A program made the position numbers and the translations under genes. Below the pieces are notes generated by a model. That model did no database searches. It saw only the letters and a program-made list of their open reading frames with translations, and was not told where the DNA came from. From JBGPIT01 sp041485125 (GTDB taxonomy: Bacteria > Desulfobacterota > Binatia > UTPRO1), in the NCBI GenBank assembly GCA_041485125.1, contig JBGPIT010000089.1:1-14256 (forward strand): a stretch of 14,256 nucleotides of DNA. The letters run 5' to 3'. Positions 7,300-13,062 of this stretch are shown piece after piece. The stretch's first letter is position 1; every line of letters begins with the position of its first letter.

Positions 7300-9621
7300 A
7301 TGAGGCGGTGGGACGTGGTGCTGATCGGCAGGCTCGCCGTCAGCATGCTCGTCGCCCGGCTCGTCCTCGGCACAGTGCCGGCGCGGGCCGCGACAGACTC
7401 ACCGCCCTCCGCGCCCGCCGCTTTCGCGCCGATCGCGACGATCGTCGGAGACGAGATCGCCGCGCGGCACGTTCCCGGTGCCGTCGTGCTCGTGGGAGCG
7501 CGCGGCCGTATCGTCTACGAGCACGCGTTCGGCGACCGTGCCATCACGCCGGTCCGCGCGCCGATGACCGCCGACACGATCTTCGACGTAGCGTCGCTCA
7601 CCAAGGTCGTCGCGACGACGACCGCGGTCATGCAGCTCGTCGAGGGAGGAAAGCTCGCGCTCGACGCGCCGGTCGCGTCGTACTGGCCCGCCTTCGCCGG
7701 CGCCGGCAAGGAGCGCATCACGGTCCGCCAGCTCCTGACGCATCACTCCGGGCTGCGCGCCGACCTCGACCTCGCCAAGCGTTGGTCGGGATACGAGGGC
7801 GCGCTCACGGAGATCGTCGCCGAGCGGCCCGTCGCCGCGCCGGGAACGCGCTACCTCTACAGCGACGTCAACTTCGCGGTGCTCGGTGAGCTCGTCCGCC
7901 GCGTCTCCGGCGAGCCGCTTGACGCCTACTGCGCGACGCACGTGTTCGCGCCGCTCGGGATGGATCGCACGGCGTTCACGCCGCCCGCCGCATGGCGCGA
8001 CCTGATCGCGCCGACGACCCGCGAGGGCGCGGAATTCCTGCGCGGAACCGTACACGATCCGATGGCGCGGCGGATGGGCGGCGTCGCCGGTCACGCCGGC
8101 CTCTTCTCGACCGCGCGCGATCTCGCGGCCTTTGCGCAGATGATGCTCGATCGGGGTCGCGCGGGCGACGCGCGCGTCCTCGAGCCGGCGACGGTCGACG
8201 CGATGACCGCGCCGCAAGAGCCATCGACGGGCGGACGCGGCCTCGGATGGGAGCTCGGCGCGCCCGGTGTTCCCGCGGGGCACACGCTTTTCTCGGATCG
8301 CGCTTATGGTCATACCGGCTACACCGGCACGTCGCTCTGGATCGACCCGGCGGCGCGCGCGTACGTGGTCGTGCTCACGAACCGTGTGCACCCGGACGGG
8401 AGAGGCGACGTGCGGCCGCTGCGTGCCGGCATCGCGCGCGTCGTGGCCCAAGTACTGTCGTTGCCGGAGACGCGTATCGCCGCCGCCGGCGACCTTCGCG
8501 TCGCGACGGGTCTCGACGTCCTCGAGGCGGCGGGATTCGCACCGCTCGCCGGACTGCGCGTGGGGCTCGTCACCAATCACTCCGGGCGCGACGCCGCCGG
8601 ACGGCGAACGATCGACCTGCTGCGCTCCGCCGCGGACGTCACGCTCGCGGCGATCTTCACGCCCGAGCATGGGCTCGACGGCAGCGCGGATCGCGCCGTC
8701 CCGTCGGGCCGGGACCCGCTGACCGGCGTCCCGGTGCACAGTCTTTACGGCGCGGTGAAGCGCCCGACGCCGGCGATGCTCGCCGGTATCGACGCGCTGG
8801 TCTTCGACGTGCAGGACGCGGGCGTCCGCTTCTACACCTACGTCACGACTATGGCGTACGTGATGGAAGCGGCCGCGCACGCGCGGATCCCGTTCTACGT
8901 GCTCGACCGCCCGAACCCGATCGACGCGTCCGTCGTACAGGGGCCGCTCCTCGATGCGGATCTGAGATCGTTCACCGGGTACTTCCCGCTGCCGGTACGA
9001 TACGGCATGACGATCGGCGAGCTGGCCGAGCTCTTCAACCGGGAGAACGCGATCGGAGCCGACCTGCACGTGGTGCGCATGCGCGGCTACGCGCGCGATC
9101 GCTGGTACGACGAGACCGGCCTGCCCTGGATCCCGCCGTCGCCGAACCTGCGCTCGCTACGGGAAGCCGCGCTCTATCCCGGCGTGGCGCTCATCGAGGG
9201 CGCGAACGTGAGCGTCGGGCGCGGCACGCCGTCGCCGTTCGAGGTCGTCGGTGCGCCTTGGCTCGACGGCGTCGCGCTCGCCGCGTACTTGAACCACCGC
9301 GACGTTCCCGGCATCCGCTTCGAGCCGGCGACGTTCGTGCCGGAGCGCGACACGTACCGCGGCGCTCGCTGCGGCGGCGTCCGCCTCGTCCTCTTCGATC
9401 GCGAGCGTCTCGACGCACCGGCGCTCGGCGTCGAGCTCGCGAGCGCCCTGCACCGTCTTGCGCCGTCGCGGTTCACGCTCGAAGCGACGGTCGGTATGAT
9501 CGGCGCGCGCTCGGTGGTGGACGCGATCGCGAAGGGCGATGATCCGCGCGACATCGTCGCGCGCTGGCAGACCGCGCTGGCGCGGTTCCGGACCGTACGC
9601 GAGCGCTTTCTCTTGTACTGA
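7300..9621 (+). CDS. Exported serine beta-lactamase-like hydrolase fused to NamZ-type (DUF1343/GH171) exo-N-acetylmuramidase
   Basis: A 773-residue two-domain protein. Residues 1-30 form a Sec signal peptide with an ARA-A cleavage site. Residues about 40-390 are a class-C beta-lactamase/serine-hydrolase domain: SLTK (99-102) supplies the nucleophile Ser and Lys, YSDVN (187-191) is the Tyr motif, and HTG (338-340) matches the KTG-like third motif. Residues about 403-773 are a DUF1343 domain: LVTNHSGRD (423-431), FTPEHGLDG (453-461), FDVQDAGVRFYTY, DRPNPID and RGTPSPFE are family hallmarks. DUF1343 enzymes (Bacillus NamZ, formerly YbbC) release MurNAc from non-reducing ends of peptidoglycan, and in Bacillus a separate beta-lactamase-like gene lies nearby. 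Here both are one polypeptide, probably periplasmic and acting in wall turnover. The start keeps the signal peptide; the ribosome-binding site is weak. It stands alone, convergent with the next gene. Confidence 0.88.
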   Translation: MRRWDVVLIGRLAVSMLVARLVLGTVPARAATDSPPSAPAAFAPIATIVGDEIAARHVPGAVVLVGARGRIVYEHAFGDRAITPVRAPMTADTIFDVASLTKVVATTTAVMQLVEGGKLALDAPVASYWPAFAGAGKERITVRQLLTHHSGLRADLDLAKRWSGYEGALTEIVAERPVAAPGTRYLYSDVNFAVLGELVRRVSGEPLDAYCATHVFAPLGMDRTAFTPPAAWRDLIAPTTREGAEFLRGTVHDPMARRMGGVAGHAGLFSTARDLAAFAQMMLDRGRAGDARVLEPATVDAMTAPQEPSTGGRGLGWELGAPGVPAGHTLFSDRAYGHTGYTGTSLWIDPAARAYVVVLTNRVHPDGRGDVRPLRAGIARVVAQVLSLPETRIAAAGDLRVATGLDVLEAAGFAPLAGLRVGLVTNHSGRDAAGRRTIDLLRSAADVTLAAIFTPEHGLDGSADRAVPSGRDPLTGVPVHSLYGAVKRPTPAMLAGIDALVFDVQDAGVRFYTYVTTMAYVMEAAAHARIPFYVLDRPNPIDASVVQGPLLDADLRSFTGYFPLPVRYGMTIGELAELFNRENAIGADLHVVRMRGYARDRWYDETGLPWIPPSPNLRSLREAALYPGVALIEGANVSVGRGTPSPFEVVGAPWLDGVALAAYLNHRDVPGIRFEPATFVPERDTYRGARCGGVRLVLFDRERLDAPALGVELASALHRLAPSRFTLEATVGMIGARSVVDAIAKGDDPRDIVARWQTALARFRTVRERFLLY

Positions 9622-9650
9622 GCGCAGCCGAGTGCGCCGTCGTCAGCCGC

Positions 9651-10550
9651 TCACGATGCCTTCCGATAGCGGCCGAGGCACTCGCGCTCCCGCCCGCGCA
9701 CGACCCGCTCCCCGTCGAGGGAACCGTGCGTCTCGGTGACGACCGTCGCCTGCCGGTGACTGCCGCCGTCGTCGACGAAGATCACGACCCAGTCGTCCGT
9801 CTTGCCGAGCTGGTGCGCACGCGCCGTGTTCGAATAGAGCGCCGTGTAGTGGCGGCCGTTGCGTTCGGTGTGAAGGATCGGCAGCCAGGCGCGCCGGCGC
9901 GGGTTGAAGCGACGCGGGGCGATCCGACGGAGCAGGCCAGCCTCGGCTTTCTCGCGATATTCGCGATCGACGTCGAGCAGCTCGTCGATCGGCGGATCGG
10001 CGGCGGCACGCCCGGCGGGCGGACGAGGGCGCGCCAGGCGCCCGGCGAGCGTCTCGATGACGGCGCGGACACGGCGCCCGCCGAAGCCCGGCACGCGCGC
10101 GAGCCGTCCATCGTGCGCCGCGAGCTCGAGATCCTCGAGCGTGTGCACGCCGAGTCGCTCGTGGACGCGACTTGCGAGCTCGGGGCCTAGGCCCGGAACG
10201 GTGGCGAGCAAGCGCTCGGGATCGGCGTGACCACGGAGCCAATCGAGCAAGCCGAGGCGGCCGCTGTACACGATCTCCGTGATCACACGCGCGAGCCCCG
10301 ATCCGAGCCCCGGCAGGCGGGCGACGGCGTCCGCGCCTCCGGCTCGGACGGTCGCGGCAAGCGACTGCGGCAACGCGCGGATCGCATCCGCGGCGCGACG
10401 GTATGCCTGGGCGCGGAAGGGCTGCGCTTCCTGCGTTTCGAGCAGCTCACCGACCTCGTCGAGCAACGCCGCGATGTCGTGATTTCCGGGCGCCGCGCCG
10501 CCGGCCGGCGGAAACGGCAACCGAGGTCCCGTCACGGTCGCGCGCGCCAT
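9651..10550 (-). CDS. Helix-hairpin-helix protein with a PolX-type N-terminal domain and a conserved C-terminal domain of unknown function
   Basis: A 299-residue protein if started at ATG 10550, which lies 4 nt after the stop of the upstream gene; the open frame extends to 10652 but that part overlaps the neighbour and looks noncoding. Residues 25-65 match the 8-kDa-type helical domain of family X DNA polymerases (LLETQEAQPFRAQAYRRAAD). Three HhH DNA-binding hairpins follow: LPGLGSGLA (79-87), VPGLGPELA (118-126) and VPGFGGRRV (153-161). The polymerase palm and PHP domains are absent. In their place residues 190-299 hold a domain starting LLDVDREYREKAEAG with IAPRRFNP, LPILHTERNGRHYTALYSN and DDWVVIFVDD. 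I recall this architecture from hypothetical HhH proteins in other bacteria. DNA binding is well supported; a repair or nuclease role is only inference. Confidence 0.8.
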   Translation of the reverse strand: MARATVTGPRLPFPPAGGAAPGNHDIAALLDEVGELLETQEAQPFRAQAYRRAADAIRALPQSLAATVRAGGADAVARLPGLGSGLARVITEIVYSGRLGLLDWLRGHADPERLLATVPGLGPELASRVHERLGVHTLEDLELAAHDGRLARVPGFGGRRVRAVIETLAGRLARPRPPAGRAAADPPIDELLDVDREYREKAEAGLLRRIAPRRFNPRRRAWLPILHTERNGRHYTALYSNTARAHQLGKTDDWVVIFVDDGGSHRQATVVTETHGSLDGERVVRGRERECLGRYRKAS

Positions 10551-10554
10551 CGCT

Positions 10555-10824
10555 CTACAGCCGCTGCCGAATGCGGCGGTAGCCGGTCCGCAGCTCCTCG
10601 GCCGCGAGCCGCAGCGCCGTAGCGACGCCTTCCGCCGCCTTGCCGGCCTCACGCTCGATCGCGTCCATGTTGGCTTGGACGTGCGCCCATTTGTGCTCGA
10701 GGCGCGCCCACTCGTCTTTCACCTCTGCCTTGGCGAGGTGGAGCCGAACGCGGAGCTGGTCACGCTGCGTCCGCAGCTCGTCGACGAGGCCGTGGAGATC
10801 GGCGCCGCTGTTCTCACTCGTCAT
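10555..10824 (-). CDS. Small coiled-coil protein, sll1863-like stress-protein family
   Basis: An 89-residue, highly charged helical protein without cysteine, signal peptide or membrane segment. A heptad-like run of Leu, Ala and Val among Glu, Arg and Lys spans about residues 10-60, with LHLAKAEVKDEW and a C-terminal EELRTGYRRIRQRL. The KAE.KDEW..LE.KW pattern and the GYRRI tail resemble small stress-response coiled-coil proteins of the sll1863 type; this match is from memory. Start ATG 10824 has a strong GAGGAGG five bases upstream. It is the first gene of a two-gene operon with the HhH protein (4-nt gap) and has a sigma-54-like element about 37-51 nt upstream. Its job may be structural or scaffold-like. 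Confidence 0.72.
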   Translation of the reverse strand: MTSENSGADLHGLVDELRTQRDQLRVRLHLAKAEVKDEWARLEHKWAHVQANMDAIEREAGKAAEGVATALRLAAEELRTGYRRIRQRL

Positions 10825-10829
10825 ATCGT

Positions 10830-10836
10830 CCTCCTC
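10830..10836 (-). promoter_or_regulatory. Ribosome-binding site of the coiled-coil gene
   Basis: GAGGAGG on the minus strand with 5-nt spacing to ATG 10824. It is among the strongest sites in the window and supports high expression of this small protein. Confidence 0.75.
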
Positions 10837-10860
10837 GATCGCGTCCTGCTGTGCTTCCTT

Positions 10861-10875
10861 CCAATTCTCTTGCCA
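10861..10875 (-). promoter_or_regulatory. Sigma-54-like -24/-12 promoter for the coiled-coil/HhH operon
   Basis: Minus strand reads TGGCAAGAGAATTGG, aligning to TGGCAC-N5-TTGC with exact GG-to-G spacing of 12 nt. The -24 half is good; the -12 half is TTGG rather than TTGC, a deviation at a conserved C. Transcription would begin near 10849, about 25 nt before ATG 10824, leaving room for the ribosome-binding site. Confidence 0.42.
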
Positions 10876-10992
10876 CGCCTACGCGAGGCGGCGCCGAGCG
10901 CGCGATGCTGCGACTTCGCAATCCCGAGAATCGCGTCGATGATCACCCTCTCACATGTGCGAATGCCTATTTGCGATCCTGCGGGTTGGGCG

Positions 10993-11008
10993 TGGCATGA
11001 AACCCGCT
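10993..11008 (+). promoter_or_regulatory. Sigma-54-like -24/-12 promoter for the USP-CBS gene
   Basis: TGGCATGAAACCCGCT matches TGGCAC-N5-TTGCW with correct spacing: GG at 10994-10995 and GC at 11006-11007. The -12 half has CC for TT but keeps the key GC. The element overlaps an inverted repeat, GCGGGTT (10981-10987) with AACCCGC (11001-11007). The predicted start of transcription near 11019 leaves a leader of about 15 nt that begins at the ribosome-binding site. Confidence 0.5.
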
Positions 11009-11017
11009 CACTCGAAG

Positions 11018-11025
11018 GGAGGAGG
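11018..11025 (+). promoter_or_regulatory. Ribosome-binding site deciding the USP-CBS start
   Basis: GGAGGAGG ends 8 nt before ATG 11034 but only 2 nt before the in-frame TTG 11028, so ATG 11034 is the better start. Confidence 0.75.
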
Positions 11026-11033
11026 TTTTGGCG

Positions 11034-11927
11034 ATGGCGAACTTCGCGCAGATCCTGGTTCCGCTCGATTACTCGGAATGCTCCGACGAGGCATTGCGAC
11101 TCGCGGCCCGGCTGGCGCGCGCCTTCCAGGGCCGCCTGCTGGTGCTGCACATGCTGCCGATCGACCTCCCCGGCATCTTAGGAGACTTTCCATCGCCGGC
11201 GGCGGACACGACGCGGATCACGTCGGAAACCACGCGGCTCCATGCGCACATCCACTCCGTGCTCGAGGACGGCGACGGCGTCCCGGCGCTCGAGATCGAG
11301 GTCGCGTGGGGCTCGCCGCACCTCGACATCGTGCCCTACGCGATCGAACGCCGGGTCGACCTGATCGTCCTCGGCACGCATGGGCGCACCGGCGTCAAGC
11401 ACCTCCTCCTGGGGAGCGTTGCGGAGCGCACCGTCCGATCGGCGCCATGTCCGGTCCTCACCGTCCGCGCCGGCGCCGCAGCCGCGACTGGCGAGCTGCG
11501 GCCCGCCGCGCCGACCGAGCGGGGACACCGCCGGCCGTCACAGGTCGGAGAGGTGGGGCGTATGATGACGCGATCTCCCATCACCGTCGCGCCCGATGAC
11601 GTCCTCACGGTCGCACGCGATCGGATGGCCGAGGCAGCGGTGCGCCATCTCCCGGTCGTCGAAGGCGAGCGCCTGGTCGGCATCGTGAGCGATCGCGACC
11701 TGCCGGCGCACCTCGGCTACTTGGAGCACACGCGGGTGAGCGCCGCGATGACACCGAACCCGGTCACGGTCGCGAGCGACGTCAGCGTCGACGCGGCGGC
11801 GCACCTCATGATCGAGCGCCACGTGCGCGCCCTTCCCGTCGTCGACGGCGAGCGTGTGATCGGCATCCTCTCGGTGACCGACATCCTCGAAGACTACATC
11901 CGCGCGGCACGGCGGTCGGCGGCATGA
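11034..11927 (+). CDS. Universal stress protein (UspA) domain fused to a CBS-domain pair
   Basis: A 297-residue cytoplasmic protein. Residues 3-146 are a UspA fold with the early ILVPLD strand (D12) and the ATP-binding loop GTHGRTGVKHLLLGS (114-128), which fits G-x2-G-x9-G-S, so it probably binds ATP. After an Ala/Pro/Arg linker (147-172) come two CBS motifs: about 176-230 (MMTRSPITVAPDDVL, LPVVEGERLVGIVSDRDL) and 237-291 (MTPNPVTVASDVSV, LPVVDGERVIGILSVTDIL). CBS pairs usually sense adenine nucleotides, so the protein has two potential adenylate sensors. Start chosen by the strong GGAGGAGG at 11018-11025. Predicted RpoN promoter upstream. Its 3' end overlaps the convergent membrane-protein gene by 34 nt. 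USP-CBS fusions are known; the target is not. Confidence 0.92.
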   Translation: MANFAQILVPLDYSECSDEALRLAARLARAFQGRLLVLHMLPIDLPGILGDFPSPAADTTRITSETTRLHAHIHSVLEDGDGVPALEIEVAWGSPHLDIVPYAIERRVDLIVLGTHGRTGVKHLLLGSVAERTVRSAPCPVLTVRAGAAAATGELRPAAPTERGHRRPSQVGEVGRMMTRSPITVAPDDVLTVARDRMAEAAVRHLPVVEGERLVGIVSDRDLPAHLGYLEHTRVSAAMTPNPVTVASDVSVDAAAHLMIERHVRALPVVDGERVIGILSVTDILEDYIRAARRSAA

Positions 11928-12391
11928 CCTCCTCCATGCAGCTCAGCCGTCGACGCGCGAATCTCGGGGTGACGGATGGTTCCGCCGAGGTGGGCCGCCC
12001 GTGCGAGCAGAACCGTCGCCGCCAGCGAGAGCAGCAGTGCGCCGAGCGCCGCGGAGCGAGGAATCAGTCGGCCGCGACGCGCGTAGAGCAACAAGCCGAG
12101 GCAGAGAGTCCCGAGCACGGCGACCGTTACCGCGGCGATTTCCGCGGCCTCCTCGTGGTTCTTGATCAGGCTCTCCGAGACGCCAGGCAGGTGCTCGACG
12201 ATCTCCTCGGCCGGCTCGCCGGTCAGATAGACGGGGATCGTCAGCGCCGCGGCGGACGCCAGGATCGCGAGGCTGACCTTCGTGAGGTCCTCGTTCCGCC
12301 GCGTCACCGCGATCGCAAGCACCAGTGTTCCCACGAGAACGCCGATCACCGGGAGGTGATTCAGCAAGAGATGCCAATGCGCTGCCGTCAT
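11894..12391 (-). CDS. Four-helix integral membrane protein of unknown function
   Basis: A 165-residue protein with predicted membrane helices near 8-29, 39-56, 84-103 and 113-131. Short conserved-looking loops surround them: HWHLLLNHLP at the start, YLTGEPAEEIVEHLPG (55-70), NHEEAAE (78-84) and LGGTIRHPEIR (135-145). Histidines at 5, 7, 12, 67, 79, 134 and 141 lie mostly at helix ends and could bind heme or metal, which is inference. The pattern resembles DUF2231-like hypothetical membrane proteins, but I cannot assign a function. ATG 12391 is preferred; an in-frame TTG at 12409 is possible and would add six residues. No standard ribosome-binding site is well placed. The tail overlaps the convergent USP-CBS gene (11894-11927), so its last ~11 residues are read antisense to that gene. 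Confidence 0.78.
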   Translation of the reverse strand: MTAAHWHLLLNHLPVIGVLVGTLVLAIAVTRRNEDLTKVSLAILASAAALTIPVYLTGEPAEEIVEHLPGVSESLIKNHEEAAEIAAVTVAVLGTLCLGLLLYARRGRLIPRSAALGALLLSLAATVLLARAAHLGGTIRHPEIRASTAELHGGGHAADRRAARM

Positions 12392-12405
12392 GGTGCCTAG
12401 GACCC

Positions 12406-12420
12406 TCAATTTCCTTGCCA
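12406..12420 (-). promoter_or_regulatory. Weak sigma-54-like element upstream of the membrane-protein gene
   Basis: Minus strand reads TGGCAAGGAAATTGA: a good -24 half, correct spacing, but TTGA at -12 lacks the conserved C. It closely resembles the element before the coiled-coil gene (TGGCAAG, two purines, AATTG). The predicted transcript would start only a few bases before ATG 12391, implying a leaderless mRNA, which lowers confidence. Confidence 0.3.
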
Positions 12421-12464
12421 GCGCCCGCCGGCGACCAGCGCTCGTGTCTGCGGATCACGTTTTC

Positions 12465-12492
12465 CGAAGCTCGGGAATCCTCCGAGCGTTCG
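12465..12492. promoter_or_regulatory. Imperfect palindrome, candidate activator site between two divergent genes
   Basis: CGAAGCTCGG (12465-12474) pairs with CCGAGCGTTCG (12482-12492) around a 7-nt centre, with one extra base in the right arm. It is centred near -85 of the membrane-protein element and -96 of the USP element, a usual distance for a bacterial enhancer-binding protein. A second inverted repeat, GAGACGA (12503-12509) with TCGTCTC (12530-12536), lies between it and the USP promoter. Confidence 0.35.
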
Positions 12493-12542
12493 TCCCAAAC
12501 TTGAGACGACGCCGGCTGCGGCACGGACATCGTCTCGCTTGA

Positions 12543-12563
12543 CGGGTTGGCACGCAACCCGCT
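12543..12563 (+). promoter_or_regulatory. Sigma-54-like -24/-12 promoter for the USP-formate dehydrogenase operon
   Basis: TTGGCACGCAACCCGCT (12547-12563) has a perfect -24 half (TTGGCACG) and, at the right spacing, CCGCT in place of TTGCT with the key GC at 12561-12562. It is embedded in a perfect inverted repeat CGGGTTG-GCACG-CAACCCG (12543-12561). Predicted transcription start near 12574 is only about 3 nt before ATG 12577, so the message would be almost leaderless, in agreement with the lack of a ribosome-binding site. Confidence 0.52.
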
Positions 12564-12576
12564 GACATCTTACTCC

Positions 12577-13047
12577 ATGGCACCACAGAAACGCGGCAAT
12601 CGCATCCGGAAGGTCCTGGTGGCGACGGATTTCTCGGCGGGCAGTCGCGCCGCGCTGCGAGCGGTCGAGAAGCTGAGCTCGAACGGCAATCGCATCGATC
12701 TGCATCTCGTCCATGTCCTCGAGCCGTTCCACTTCTCCGCACCGCCACCGCCGCTGTTGGTCGAGTACGACGTCGGGCGTGAGCGCGAGGCGCGCCGCCT
12801 GCTGGACCGCTTCGCCGCGCGGATTCGCCGCCGGCTCGGAGCGGGCGTGCGTGTCAAGGAGCACGTCGTGCTCGGCGCCGCCGCGACGGCGATCTGTCGC
12901 CTCGGCGCGAAGATCGCCCCCGACCTGATCATCGTCGGCACGCACGGCCGCACGGGCGTCAAGCACGCGCTCCTCGGCAGCGTCGCCGAGCGGGTGGTCC
13001 GTCTTGCCAAGCGACCGGTGCTCACGGTGCCCCTCGGCAGCCGGTAG
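12577..13047 (+). CDS. Stand-alone universal stress protein (UspA family)
   Basis: A 156-residue UspA-fold protein, typical length. After a short basic leader (PQKRGNRIRK) the first strand VLVATD (13-18) carries the conserved Asp, and the ATP loop GTHGRTGVKHALLGS (121-135) fits G-x2-G-x9-G-S, with RPVLTVP as the last strand (146-152). The loop is almost the same as in the USP-CBS protein at 11034, which suggests related origin. ATG 12577 is chosen because it begins just before the leader; a TTG at 12547 would lie inside the predicted promoter. No ribosome-binding site is seen. It ends 15 nt before the formate dehydrogenase gene, so the two are probably co-transcribed, linking this USP to formate metabolism. 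Confidence 0.88.
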   Translation: MAPQKRGNRIRKVLVATDFSAGSRAALRAVEKLSSNGNRIDLHLVHVLEPFHFSAPPPPLLVEYDVGREREARRLLDRFAARIRRRLGAGVRVKEHVVLGAAATAICRLGAKIAPDLIIVGTHGRTGVKHALLGSVAERVVRLAKRPVLTVPLGSR

Positions 13048-13062
13048 CGCCGAGCAGGAACG

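Larger units (their letters stand above)
10825..11033. other. Divergent regulatory region between the coiled-coil gene and the USP-CBS gene
   Basis: A 209-bp gap without a gene, of locally lower GC. It holds sigma-54-like elements facing outward at both ends and several palindromes between them: TGCGA-CT-TCGCA (10909-10920), CGCGAT...ATCGCG (10901-10906 with 10930-10935), and CACATGTG (10952-10959). These lie about 50-115 bp upstream of the two predicted start sites, within the range used by enhancer-binding activators. Confidence 0.5.

Noticed and set aside
7399..9069. Long minus-strand frame opposite the hydrolase-NamZ gene, and the plus-strand frame 7992-9542
   Set aside because: Both are low-complexity Arg-rich shadows; the 7300-9621 frame holds all conserved motifs of two families.
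9622..9650. Bidirectional terminator between convergent genes
   Set aside because: The 29-nt gap has only a short GCGC pairing and no T-tract; no intrinsic terminator can be supported.
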